This document shows positions 8,199-16,300 of a stretch of DNA of 42,703 nucleotides, piece by piece. The stretch comes from Faecalibacter macacae (GTDB lineage: Bacteria > Bacteroidota > Bacteroidia > Flavobacteriales > Weeksellaceae), in assembly GCF_003687725.1 (NCBI RefSeq), contig NZ_RDOJ01000022.1, positions 1-42,703 of the forward strand. Direction: 5' to 3'. The position numbers and the translations under genes were made by a program. The notes beneath the pieces were generated by a model. That model was not told where the DNA came from. It saw only the letters and a program-made list of their open reading frames with translations, and made no database searches. The first letter of the stretch is position 1; every line of letters starts with the position of its first letter.

Positions 8199-8220
8199 AC
8201 GTTTTAATAATATAGTTAAA

Positions 8221-8565
8221 TTATTTTACTTTTTCTACGATTGCTTTGAAAGCTTCTGAGTGGTTCATCGCTAAATCCGCTAAAACTTTACGGTTTAATT
8301 CGATACCTGCTTTTTTAGTAGCTCCCATGAATTGAGAATAAGACATTCCGTGTAATCTAGCACCTGCGTTAATTCTTTGAATCCATAACGCACGGAAATT
8401 TCTTTTCTTTTGACGTCTATCACGGTAAGCGTATACTAAACCTTTTTCTACTGCATTTTTAGCAACAGTCCAAACGTTTTTACGTCTTCCGAAATATCCT
8501 TTTGCAAGTTTTAAAACTCTTTTTCTACGCGCTCTAGACGCTACAGCATTTACTGATCTTGGCAT
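8221..8565 (-). CDS. rplT: 50S ribosomal protein L20
   Basis: Early-assembly 23S rRNA-binding protein of the large subunit. The length of 114 residues is normal. The basic N-terminal arm ([20 protein letters not shown], then [10 protein letters not shown]) and the globular part with [21 protein letters not shown] are characteristic. Last gene of thrS-infC-rpmI-rplT, followed by a terminator. The 105-nt gap from rpmI, longer than the others in this operon, holds two hairpins that could take part in L20 autoregulation, as known for this operon in other bacteria. Confidence 0.98.
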   Translation of the reverse strand: MPRSVNAVASRARRKRVLKLAKGYFGRRKNVWTVAKNAVEKGLVYAYRDRRQKKRNFRALWIQRINAGARLHGMSYSQFMGATKKAGIELNRKVLADLAMNHSEAFKAIVEKVK

Positions 8566-8670
8566 AATTTTTAATTTTTTTGATGTGGGCGAGATTACTC
8601 TACTTAAATAGGCCCAACAACAGGGTTAATAATGAATTAATAAACCAATAAGATTTCTCTTATTTTTGGA
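8566..8670 (-). promoter_or_regulatory. structured rpmI-rplT spacer, possible r-protein leader
   Basis: On the minus strand the spacer folds into AATAAGA-GAAA-TCTTATT (8647-8664), a 7-bp stem with a GNRA-type tetraloop, and into TGGGC/GCCCA (8586-8590 with 8612-8616) around a 21-nt loop just before rplT. L20 represses its own operon in E. coli and Bacillus by binding mRNA structures; whether this spacer does so is inference. Confidence 0.3.
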
Positions 8671-8868
8671 TTATCTTAAAGCTAATTGAGACATTACAGA
8701 CTTAACATCAGCTTTGTCAACTAAACCAGTTTGAGTTAAGTTACGTTTTTGTTTAGTCTCTTTTTTAGTTAAGATGTGGCTTTTAAAAGCGTGTTTTCTT
8801 TTAATTTTACCAGTTCCTGTTAATTTGAAACGTTTTTTCGCTCCAGATTTTGTTTTTAATTTTGGCAT
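8671..8868 (-). CDS. rpmI: 50S ribosomal protein L35
   Basis: A 65-residue basic ribosomal protein of the large subunit. The start [20 protein letters not shown], then [16 protein letters not shown], is the standard L35 pattern, and the length is normal. It lies between infC and rplT, the conserved order in most bacteria. Confidence 0.98.
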   Translation of the reverse strand: MPKLKTKSGAKKRFKLTGTGKIKRKHAFKSHILTKKETKQKRNLTQTGLVDKADVKSVMSQLALR

Positions 8869-8926
8869 GATTACAAATTGTATTTAAAATTAAAACGTTT
8901 TATATTTTTTGAGATGAAACCTAAAA

Positions 8927-9478
8927 TTATTTTTTAGGTCCCATCATCATAATCATTCTTTTACCTTCTAATTTAGGCATTTGTTCAACTTTTCCAACTT
9001 CTTCAAGTTCTTGAGCTAAACGTAATAATAAGATCTCACCTTGATCTTTAAAGATAATCGAACGTCCTTTAAAGAAAACGTAGGCTTTTAATTTAGATCC
9101 CTCTTCTAAGAAAGCTTTAGCGTGACGTTTTTTGAATTCGTAATCGTGATCATCAGTTTGAGGACCGAAACGAATTTCCTTCACAACAACTTTTTGTTGT
9201 TTAGTTTTAAGTTCTTTCTCTTTCTTTTTTTGCTCGTATAAGAACTTTTTGTACTCTACGATACGACAAACAGGTGGGATGGCTTTTTCACTGATCATTA
9301 CCAAATCCAAATTCTGCTCTTGAGCTAACTCTAAAGCTTTAGCGATTGGGTAAACACCAGCCTCTATACCTTCTCCAACAACACGCACTTCTTGCGCGTC
9401 AATCTTATCATTGATCTTGTGTTGATCTTCCTTAATTACTCTGGCTGGTCCTCTGCCGCCTTTTCTTCTAATTGCGAT
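8927..9478 (-). CDS. infC: translation initiation factor IF-3, probable ATC start
   Basis: IF-3 binds the 30S subunit, keeps subunits apart and checks start-codon pairing. The body is clear: N domain with [21 protein letters not shown] and [21 protein letters not shown], linker, and C domain ending KRIMMMMGPKK-like. The first ATG/GTG/TTG-type codon is a GTG at 9388, but this would remove conserved N-terminal sequence ([17 protein letters not shown]). The same frame stays open to 9478, with an in-frame stop four codons before that, and contains no ATG, GTG or TTG upstream of 9388. ATC at 9478 gives 183 residues beginning (M)[13 protein letters not shown], close to the MAIR starts I recall for flavobacterial IF-3. 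ATT at 9472 is the alternative. Rare start codons are classical for infC and underlie its autoregulation. Confidence 0.93.
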   Translation of the reverse strand: MAIRRKGGRGPARVIKEDQHKINDKIDAQEVRVVGEGIEAGVYPIAKALELAQEQNLDLVMISEKAIPPVCRIVEYKKFLYEQKKKEKELKTKQQKVVVKEIRFGPQTDDHDYEFKKRHAKAFLEEGSKLKAYVFFKGRSIIFKDQGEILLLRLAQELEEVGKVEQMPKLEGKRMIMMMGPKK

Positions 9479-9495
9479 AGTATTCTGTTTTTAAA

Positions 9496-11418
9496 TTATT
9501 TTAATTTTGTTTCTTCTTTGATGAACTGAGTAAATTGCTCTACTGTCATTTCACCTAAGTCACCCTCTCCATGTTTACGTACAGAAACTGTACCGTTTTC
9601 GGCTTCTTTTTCACCGATCACTAACATGAAAGGAATCTTCTTCATTTCGGCATCACGAATTTTCTTTCCAGTTTTCTCATTTCTACTGTCAATCAATCCG
9701 TTAATTTCCTCTTCAGCCAGCAAATTTAATACTTTTTCTCCATATTCCACATATTTTTCACTAATTGGTAAAATAGTGTATAAGTCTGGAGTTAACCATA
9801 ATGGTAAATCACCTGCTGTATTTTCTAACAAGATAGCAATGAAACGCTCCATAGAACCGAATGGTGCACGGTGAATCATTACTGGTCTGTGTTTTTCATT
9901 GTCAGATCCAATGTATGTTAAATCGAAACGTTCTGGTAAGTTGTAATCTACTTGGATTGTTCCTAATTGCCATTTACGTCCTAAAGCGTCTTTTACCATA
10001 AAGTCTAATTTAGGTCCATAGAAAGCAGCTTCACCATATTCAACAACAGTTGGTAAACCTTTTTCTTCTGCAGCTACAATAATTGCTTGTTCAGCTTTAG
10101 CCCAGTTTTCATCGCTACCAATGTATTTTTCTTTGTTTTCAGGATCACGTAAAGAGATTTGAGCTGAATAGTTATCAAATCCTAAGTTTCTGAAAACGAA
10201 TAATACTAAGTCAATTACTTTTTTAAACTCTTCTAATAATTGATCTGGAGTACAGAAAATGTGAGCATCATCCTGAGTAAATCCACGAACACGAGTTAAA
10301 CCATGTAATTCACCAGATTGCTCGTAACGGTAAACTGTACCGAATTCAGCAAAACGTTTTGGTAAATCACGGTAAGACCATTGTGAAGTTTTGTAAATCT
10401 CACAGTGGTGTGGACAGTTCATTGGTTTTAATAAGAATTCTTCACCTTCGTTTGGTGTGTAAATAGGTTGGAATGAATCCGCTCCATATTTAGCATAGTG
10501 ACCAGAAGTTACATATAATTCTTTTTGACCGATGTGTGGAGTTACAACCATTTCGTATCCTAAACGAGTTTGTTGTTTTAATAAGAAGTTTTCTAATTTT
10601 CTTCTTAAAGCAGCTCCTTTTGGTAACCATAATGGTAAACCTTGTCCTACTTTTTCAGAGAAAGCAAAGAAACCTAATTCTTTTCCTAATTTACGGTGAT
10701 CACGTTTTTTAGCTTCTTCTAATAAAGTTAAATAATCCGTTAAATCTTTTTGTTTTGGGAATGTAATTCCGTAAACACGAGTTAACATTTTATTTTTTTC
10801 ATCTCCTCTCCAGTATGCACCAGCAACGCTTAAAATTTTCGCTGCTTTAACAATTCCTGTGTGTGGGATGTGTCCTCCACGACATAAGTCTGTGAAGTTA
10901 TCGTGTGTACAAAATGTGATTTCTCCGTCTGTTAAGTTAGAGATTAACTCTGTTTTGTACTCGTTGTCTTTATAAGTTTCTAATGCTTCAGCTTTAGATA
11001 CAGGGTATAATCTAAATTCTGCTTTCTTTTTAGCATTTTCTAACATTGCTTTTTCAACCTTAGCAAAGTCAGCTTCTCCAAATTTTTCATCACCAAAATC
11101 AACATCATAGTAGAAACCATTTTCGATTGATGGTCCGATAGTTAATTTAGCATTTGGATAAAATTCTACGATTGCCTGTGCTAATAAGTGAGCAGATGAG
11201 TGCCAAAAAGCTTGTTTACCTAAATCATCGTTCCAGGTTAATAATTTGATCGTAGCATCTTCGGTAATAGGGGTTGAAACCTCTACTTGTTTATCATTTA
11301 CTAATGCCGAAATTACATTACGCGCTAATCCTTCGCTAATGCTTTGAGCTACTCCCATTGGAGTAATGCCACTTTCATACTGTCTTACGCTTCCATCAGG
11401 AAGAGATACATTTATCAT
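9496..11418 (-). CDS. thrS: threonyl-tRNA synthetase
   Basis: Class II synthetase that charges tRNA-Thr; 640 residues, full length. It has an N-terminal TGS domain (1-60), an editing domain with [11 protein letters not shown] and [10 protein letters not shown], and a catalytic core. The core shows zinc and motif-2 residues ([29 protein letters not shown]) and motif 3 ([18 protein letters not shown]). The C-terminal anticodon-binding domain covers about 535-640. It is the first gene of the minus-strand thrS-infC-rpmI-rplT operon; infC follows after 17 nt. A TAATTTTG promoter word lies about 28 nt upstream. No T-box or tRNA-like leader is seen in the short upstream region. Confidence 0.98.
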   Translation of the reverse strand: MINVSLPDGSVRQYESGITPMGVAQSISEGLARNVISALVNDKQVEVSTPITEDATIKLLTWNDDLGKQAFWHSSAHLLAQAIVEFYPNAKLTIGPSIENGFYYDVDFGDEKFGEADFAKVEKAMLENAKKKAEFRLYPVSKAEALETYKDNEYKTELISNLTDGEITFCTHDNFTDLCRGGHIPHTGIVKAAKILSVAGAYWRGDEKNKMLTRVYGITFPKQKDLTDYLTLLEEAKKRDHRKLGKELGFFAFSEKVGQGLPLWLPKGAALRRKLENFLLKQQTRLGYEMVVTPHIGQKELYVTSGHYAKYGADSFQPIYTPNEGEEFLLKPMNCPHHCEIYKTSQWSYRDLPKRFAEFGTVYRYEQSGELHGLTRVRGFTQDDAHIFCTPDQLLEEFKKVIDLVLFVFRNLGFDNYSAQISLRDPENKEKYIGSDENWAKAEQAIIVAAEEKGLPTVVEYGEAAFYGPKLDFMVKDALGRKWQLGTIQVDYNLPERFDLTYIGSDNEKHRPVMIHRAPFGSMERFIAILLENTAGDLPLWLTPDLYTILPISEKYVEYGEKVLNLLAEEEINGLIDSRNEKTGKKIRDAEMKKIPFMLVIGEKEAENGTVSVRKHGEGDLGEMTVEQFTQFIKEETKLK

Positions 11419-11445
11419 TGTTCCTATATACGATTAATTAAAGTG

Positions 11446-11453
11446 CAAAATTA
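11446..11453 (-). promoter_or_regulatory. candidate -7 promoter element for thrS operon
   Basis: The minus strand reads TAATTTTG, matching TAnnTTTG, with the thrS ATG 27 nt downstream. Confidence 0.4.
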
Positions 11454-11581
11454 CGAATTATATGTAAGCATTAAAAATTTTTAAATAATTGATTTTATAT
11501 GAATTATCAGAAATTTGTTGGGATCGATTTTTGAGGTCTTATTTTTTGATTAAGGACTCTATTTTTCATGATGTTATGAAA

Positions 11582-11614
11582 TAAAAAAATCCTGTTCGAT
11601 CAGGAACAGGATTT
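11582..11614 (-). terminator. terminator after lptG-like gene
   Basis: AAAATCCTGTTC and GAACAGGATTTT form a long stem with a short GATCAG loop. A-rich flanks on the plus strand give a U-run for minus-strand transcripts. It separates lptG from thrS. Confidence 0.8.
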
Positions 11615-11635
11615 TTAAATATTTTGAATAAGATT

Positions 11636-12730
11636 TTATGATCTTGCTCTTTTTAAATATAAGTATAAAGTTAATACACCGAAACATATGTTAGGAATCC
11701 AAGCAGCAATGAATGGAGAAACATAGCCTTTCTCGGAGAATGTTGATGTAATCTGAGAGAAGAAAATGTAAACAAAGGCCAATGTAATACCAACTGCTAA
11801 ATTAATTCCGATTCCTCCACGTCTTTTTGTAGATGATAGCGATAAGGCTAAAATGGTAAGAATAAATGTTGAAAATGGATTAGCTATACGAGCATTTAAC
11901 TCGTTCTGGTATGCATTAACATTTGCAGATCCTTTTGCTTTTTGACTATCAATAAAGTTTTTCAACTCTACTGTATTCATTGTTTCAGCAACATAACCTT
12001 CTGGTAAAATTTCGTCAGGCGTTGCCGGAAGTTTTCTTTTTAAAGAAGGATGGTATTCTAATTTTTCTGTATGATCAGGATTAATCGTTCTGATGTATAC
12101 ATTTCTTAAATCATATACCTTTTCTTTTTCGTTCCAATCAAAAGCCGAGGCAATTACTTGTTCTTTTAAAACAACTGAATCAAATTTTTGATAAGTGAAA
12201 GAATTACCTAATTTCTCAATTCGGTCATAACTATCGATAAAAACAAATTCATTAGCTGATATTTGTGAACCAACACGTTGTCTTTTGTAGTAATCTTCCC
12301 GATCTCGCGAGTTTAGTAAATGCTCGTATTGATAGGTATTTTTCTTGATATTAGCCCAAGGTAAAACCAAGTTGTTCATTAACATTGCAGATCCAGCAAG
12401 GAATAAAGCGACCCAAATATAAGGAAGCGTAAATCGGTAAAAACTAATACCACCTGCTAGTACACTTACAATTTCTGTTTGATCAGTTAAACGAGAAGTG
12501 AAATAGATTACAGAAATGAAAACGGCAACAGGTAAAAAAGTATTTACTAACCAAATACCCCAAAAAGGATAGAAGTATAAAATAGCTTCTGTTGCAGTTG
12601 AACCACTATCGTTGATACGAGCAAGTTTCTGACTTAGATCTATGACAATTGCAATAGATACTAGAATCAGTACCATGAAGATAAACGTACCAATAAAGTT
12701 TCGAGCTATGTATTTATCAAGAATTTTCAA
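11636..12730 (-). CDS. LptF/LptG family lipopolysaccharide export permease
   Basis: Inner-membrane permease subunit of the LPS transporter LptB2FG, which moves LPS from the inner membrane to the Lpt bridge. The start MKILDKYIARNFIGTFIFMV is typical of YjgP/YjgQ proteins. Three N-terminal helices (about 12-120), a periplasmic beta-jellyroll (about 130-265) and three C-terminal helices (about 280-360) give the family layout; 364 residues is normal. I lean to LptG rather than LptF by the start and length, but Bacteroidota paralogues are hard to tell apart. Its start lies 1 nt after the tgt stop, so the two are co-transcribed and probably translationally linked. Confidence 0.9.
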   Translation of the reverse strand: MKILDKYIARNFIGTFIFMVLILVSIAIVIDLSQKLARINDSGSTATEAILYFYPFWGIWLVNTFLPVAVFISVIYFTSRLTDQTEIVSVLAGGISFYRFTLPYIWVALFLAGSAMLMNNLVLPWANIKKNTYQYEHLLNSRDREDYYKRQRVGSQISANEFVFIDSYDRIEKLGNSFTYQKFDSVVLKEQVIASAFDWNEKEKVYDLRNVYIRTINPDHTEKLEYHPSLKRKLPATPDEILPEGYVAETMNTVELKNFIDSQKAKGSANVNAYQNELNARIANPFSTFILTILALSLSSTKRRGGIGINLAVGITLAFVYIFFSQITSTFSEKGYVSPFIAAWIPNICFGVLTLYLYLKRARS

Positions 12731-12731
12731 A

Positions 12732-13862
12732 CTACAGACGTTGTTTTAATTGAGGAACAATTTGTTCTTTCCATTGTGCGAAATCTCCTGCTAAGATATG
12801 TTCTCTGGCAACTCTAACCAAATCTAAATAAAAGGCTAAGTTGTGAATAGATGCAATTTGTTTACCTAAAGATTCACCGGCGTTAAATAAGTGACGTACA
12901 TACGCTTTAGTATAATAGCTATCAACATAACTTGTACCAGATGGATCTAATGGTTCATAACAATCTTTCCATTTTGCGTTTTTAATATTGATTACACCAT
13001 TCCATGTAAATAACATTGCATTACGCGCGTTACGTGTTGGCATAACACAATCAAACATATCTACACCCAAAGCAATACACTCAATAATATTCCAAGGTGT
13101 ACCAACTCCCATTAAATAACGAGGTTTATCTTGTGGTAAGATTTCAGTTACGATATCAGTCATTTCGTACATGATTGGTTCTGGTTCACCTACAGATAAA
13201 CCACCAATAGCATTACCATCAGCACCAAAATCAGCAATGTATTTAGCAGATTCTTTACGTAAATCTTTAAAATCGTTTCCTTGAACAATAGGGAACAAAG
13301 ATTGTTTATGTCCGTAATATTCAGGGTTATTATCTAACCAAGTTTTACAACGTTCTAGCCAACGGTGTGTTACATGCATTGCACGTTTAGCATCGTGATA
13401 TTTTGCAGGAATTCCTGTTAACTCGTCAAAAGCCATAAAAATATCAGCTCCGATATAACGTTGGATTTCCATCGATTTTTCAGGAGTAAACATGTGGTAA
13501 GAACCATCAATATGCGATTTGAATTTTACACCATCTTCTGATTTTTTACGGCTAGAAGCTAATGAGAAAACTTGAAAACCACCAGAATCTGTTAACATTG
13601 GTTTAGACCAGTTCATGAACTTGTGTAAACCACCAGCTTTATGTAAAATATCTGTTCCAGGACGTAAGTATAAATGATACGTATTTCCTAAGATAATTTG
13701 CGCTTTAATATCTTCTTCTAATTCACGTTGATGAACAGCTTTTACTGTACCAACTGTACCCACAGGCATGAAGATAGGAGTTTGAATTGTACCGTGATCG
13801 GTTTCTAAAACACCTGCTCTTGCCTTTGAAAATTCGTCTTTTTTATCAATTGAAAATTTCAT
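12732..13862 (-). CDS. tgt: queuine/preQ1 tRNA-guanine transglycosylase lacking zinc cysteines
   Basis: Exchanges guanine 34 of tRNA-Asp, -Asn, -His and -Tyr for preQ1 on the way to queuosine. I chose ATG 13862 (376 residues); a longer frame to 13946 adds an atypical N-terminus and would cross the promoter word at 13869-13876. Catalytic residues are present: Asp92 in TDSGGFQVFS, Gln194 in VQGN, and the nucleophile Asp271 in FDCVMPTRNARN. The C-terminal zinc site is altered. Where the bacterial enzyme has Cys-x-Cys-x2-Cys, this protein has Gly309, Ser311 and Asp314 (DPSGTSYVD), while His340 in ASIHN is kept. Spacing to the nucleophile matches Zymomonas TGT exactly, so this is substitution and not misalignment. 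lptG follows after 1 nt. Confidence 0.95.
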   Translation of the reverse strand: MKFSIDKKDEFSKARAGVLETDHGTIQTPIFMPVGTVGTVKAVHQRELEEDIKAQIILGNTYHLYLRPGTDILHKAGGLHKFMNWSKPMLTDSGGFQVFSLASSRKKSEDGVKFKSHIDGSYHMFTPEKSMEIQRYIGADIFMAFDELTGIPAKYHDAKRAMHVTHRWLERCKTWLDNNPEYYGHKQSLFPIVQGNDFKDLRKESAKYIADFGADGNAIGGLSVGEPEPIMYEMTDIVTEILPQDKPRYLMGVGTPWNIIECIALGVDMFDCVMPTRNARNAMLFTWNGVINIKNAKWKDCYEPLDPSGTSYVDSYYTKAYVRHLFNAGESLGKQIASIHNLAFYLDLVRVAREHILAGDFAQWKEQIVPQLKQRL

Positions 13863-13868
13863 AGTGTG

Positions 13869-13876
13869 CAAAGATA
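13869..13876 (-). promoter_or_regulatory. candidate -7 promoter element of tgt
   Basis: The minus strand reads TATCTTTG, a perfect TAnnTTTG, only 6 nt before the tgt ATG. Transcription starting about 5-7 nt downstream would give a leaderless or near-leaderless mRNA, and it supports the start at 13862. Confidence 0.45.
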
Positions 13877-13923
13877 TTAATTGTTTGTGTTGATACACTT
13901 TAACAAAGCGAAATTTTAATAAA

Positions 13924-13960
13924 AAAATAGGAGTAATGCATAACATTACTCCTATTTAAG
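13924..13960 (-). terminator. terminator of the DUF937-OmpA gene
   Basis: AAATAGGAGTAATG and CATTACTCCTATTT form a stem of about 14 bp around a CATAA-type loop. The A-run on the left gives a U-tract on the minus strand. It lies upstream of tgt and downstream of the minus-strand gene at 13996. Confidence 0.8.
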
Positions 13961-13995
13961 AAATATCAAGTTGAATTAAACGTATGTTAAATCAA

Positions 13996-15240
13996 TTATT
14001 TTGTGAATCTTACAGACATTTTTCTGTCAGTAGCTCTATCTTCGTCAGAAGCAGCTTCGTCAACAGTAGCAAATTCTTCACCGTATCCTTCCGCACCAAC
14101 AACTTGGGCACCAACACCTAATTTTCCTAATTCAGCTTTGATGAAATCAGCACGTTTCTGAGATAATGCTTTATTGTTTGCATCATCACCTACTTTATCC
14201 GTATATGCTCCAATTTTAATTTTAGCATTTGGATATTTCTTTAAAATTTGTGCTAAGTTATCTAACTGTACACTAGATCCATCTTCTAATTGATCTGTAG
14301 TTCCGAAAACAAAGTTTACATTGTCAAAGTTGAACCATTTTTCTTTTAATTGATCTTCCGTTAAATTAGTATAATCAGGAGAATTAATGAAAGAAATAAG
14401 TTGTTCTTCGAAACCTCCTAAATAACCTTTTAAGTTAACACCATCAAGATTAATATCACTAACAGTAGGTGTTGCAACGTTAGTTACAGTATCAACATTT
14501 TCTACGTTTACTGTAGTATCCACAACCTCTGTTTTTGGTTTTTTCAAGAAGTTCCAGATTAAATAACCACCTAATAATAATAGTAGTAATGGTAATAACC
14601 ATTTCCAAATACTTGATTTTTTCTCTGGTTCGTTATCATAAGATGGACTTACATAAGGTTTTACCTCTTCTTCAACTCTTTTTGTGTAAGTTTCAACTTT
14701 TGGAGTTTCAATCTTATCAGAGCCAAAAATATTTCCTAATCCTAATGATCCTAAACCTAAACCAGCAGGTATTAATGACATTAACGATGATTTACCAGTA
14801 TTTAATAAACTAGAAAATTCTGCTTCACCTAAATTATGATCACTTGCGTGTTTACCAATTGATCCTAAAATTGCTTCTGAAGCAACGTTAAATAATTTTG
14901 ATGATGATCCTGAAGAAAGTCCTGCAAATGATGCAACTTTATCAATGATTGTTGATTTGTTAGAACCAAATAATGTATCAATAATTGTTGTTAATACAGG
15001 AGAGGTTTCTGTTGTAGTAGATAAAGAATTTAATCCTTTAGATGCTCCGAAAGATTTTAATGAATGTAATAAACCACTTGCGCTTGAATTTTTTTCTACT
15101 AATCCTCCTAAAATAATAGGAATAAATGCGCTAATGGCTTTGCTAACTGTCGATTCACTTTCTCCAACTTCTTGAGAAACGTGTGAAATTGTGCTTGGCG
15201 TTAAGTACTGTTTAGCCAAGTCAATAATGTTAATAGACAT
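13996..15240 (-). CDS. DUF937-transmembrane-OmpA domain fusion protein
   Basis: A 414-residue protein with three parts. Residues 1-135 resemble DUF937 (YidB-like), helical and rich in Ser/Gly. Residues 211-230 (IWKWLLPLLLLLLGGYLIWN) form a single membrane helix flanked by charged residues. Residues about 295-414 are an OmpA/MotB peptidoglycan-binding domain with KIGAYTDKVGDDANNKALSQ, KRADFIKAEL and a final DRKMSVRF. There is no signal peptide, so the first domain should be cytoplasmic and the OmpA domain periplasmic, making an inner-membrane tether to the cell wall. It is a single-gene unit between tgt and mscS, and the function of DUF937 is not known. Confidence 0.85.
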   Translation of the reverse strand: MSINIIDLAKQYLTPSTISHVSQEVGESESTVSKAISAFIPIILGGLVEKNSSASGLLHSLKSFGASKGLNSLSTTTETSPVLTTIIDTLFGSNKSTIIDKVASFAGLSSGSSSKLFNVASEAILGSIGKHASDHNLGEAEFSSLLNTGKSSLMSLIPAGLGLGSLGLGNIFGSDKIETPKVETYTKRVEEEVKPYVSPSYDNEPEKKSSIWKWLLPLLLLLLGGYLIWNFLKKPKTEVVDTTVNVENVDTVTNVATPTVSDINLDGVNLKGYLGGFEEQLISFINSPDYTNLTEDQLKEKWFNFDNVNFVFGTTDQLEDGSSVQLDNLAQILKKYPNAKIKIGAYTDKVGDDANNKALSQKRADFIKAELGKLGVGAQVVGAEGYGEEFATVDEAASDEDRATDRKMSVRFTK

Positions 15241-15390
15241 AGTGTAAAGGTTTTGGTTATCAATTATTTACGTTCACTAATATTGTGCCAAAATATTCTG
15301 CTTTAAAGTTTTATAAGTCGAGATTTTATAATTCATATTTTTTCTGCTACTTTGTGAGAAATAATACCTTAATCAATAAATTTTAAGAAA

Positions 15391-16284
15391 ATGCAAGAGA
15401 ATGAACCTGTAGACAGCTTAAAGGATGTTATCGAAACGCCTTTGCGTGATTTGGAGTATGTAACGAACCTATTAATTACAAAAGGATCCGAAATTGGATG
15501 GAGTTTAGTTTCTGCGATTCTAACGTTAACCGTTGGGTTTTGGTTAGCAAATCGTATTCGTAAAATCGTTGAAAAACGAATGATAGCACGTGATGTTGAT
15601 CTTTCGATTCGTACGTTCTTGATTCCTATTATTAATATTGTTCTAAAAGTCATCATCGTTATTTTTGTGGTGGACCGATTAGGGTTAAATGCCTCAGGTT
15701 TCATCGCAGCAATTGGTGGGGTTGGTTTAGCCGTTGGTTTAGCGTTACAAGGCTCTTTATCTAATTTCGCTGCTGGGATTTTAATTATCATTTTTAAACC
15801 ATTTAAAGTAGGCGACTACATTATCTCCCAAGGATTAGAAGGTACAGTAGAATCAATCAGTATTTTGAATACTAAATTAGCTACAGCAAAAGGACAGGTG
15901 ATTACGTTGCCTAATGGGAATTTATTTAATAATCCTATTACCAATTATTCAGTGAAAGAATTCCGTCGTTTAGATGTAAATATTGGGATTTCATATGATG
16001 ATGATTTTGAAGAAGCTCAAAAAGTGATATTAGAAGTTTTGAGAAAAGAAGAGTTAGTTGAAAAGGATCAAAATATGACGGTTGAGATTTTAGAATTTGC
16101 AGATAGCAGTGTCAACTTAGCTGTACGTTGTATGATAAAAAATGAAAATTATTGGACAGCTTATTGGCGATTACACCGTAACATTAAATATGCTTTAGAT
16201 AAAAATAATATTTCTATTCCTTATCCACATACTGAAATGATTGTTCGCAATTCATCAAATGATCAATTACCTATCAACGATTAA
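15391..16284 (+). CDS. small-conductance mechanosensitive channel (MscS family)
   Basis: A 297-residue channel that opens under membrane tension to release solutes after osmotic downshock. Three membrane helices lie at about 25-50, 70-95 and 100-135. The pore-lining third helix is the glycine/alanine-rich GGVGLAVGLALQGSLSNFAA, followed by FKPFKVGDYI and the beta domain with LPNGNLFNNPITNYS, both strongly conserved in MscS. Length is close to E. coli MscS (286). It starts about 150 nt from the divergent OmpA-like gene. The next gene (dacB-like) begins 16 nt downstream, with no terminator between, so the two are probably co-transcribed. Confidence 0.94.
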   Translation: MQENEPVDSLKDVIETPLRDLEYVTNLLITKGSEIGWSLVSAILTLTVGFWLANRIRKIVEKRMIARDVDLSIRTFLIPIINIVLKVIIVIFVVDRLGLNASGFIAAIGGVGLAVGLALQGSLSNFAAGILIIIFKPFKVGDYIISQGLEGTVESISILNTKLATAKGQVITLPNGNLFNNPITNYSVKEFRRLDVNIGISYDDDFEEAQKVILEVLRKEELVEKDQNMTVEILEFADSSVNLAVRCMIKNENYWTAYWRLHRNIKYALDKNNISIPYPHTEMIVRNSSNDQLPIND

Positions 16285-16300
16285 TTAAAATTTAGTAAAC

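Noticed and set aside
9626-9874. 82-residue plus-strand frame inside thrS
   Set aside because: Antisense to a conserved synthetase region; composition is that of a shadow frame.
13863-13946. N-terminal extension of tgt to an upstream ATG
   Set aside because: Atypical residues for the family, crosses the TATCTTTG promoter word and begins inside the neighbouring terminator hairpin.
15369-15791. 140-residue minus-strand frame inside mscS
   Set aside because: Fully overlaps a well-supported channel gene, with Ile/Thr/Arg-rich composition typical of an antisense shadow.
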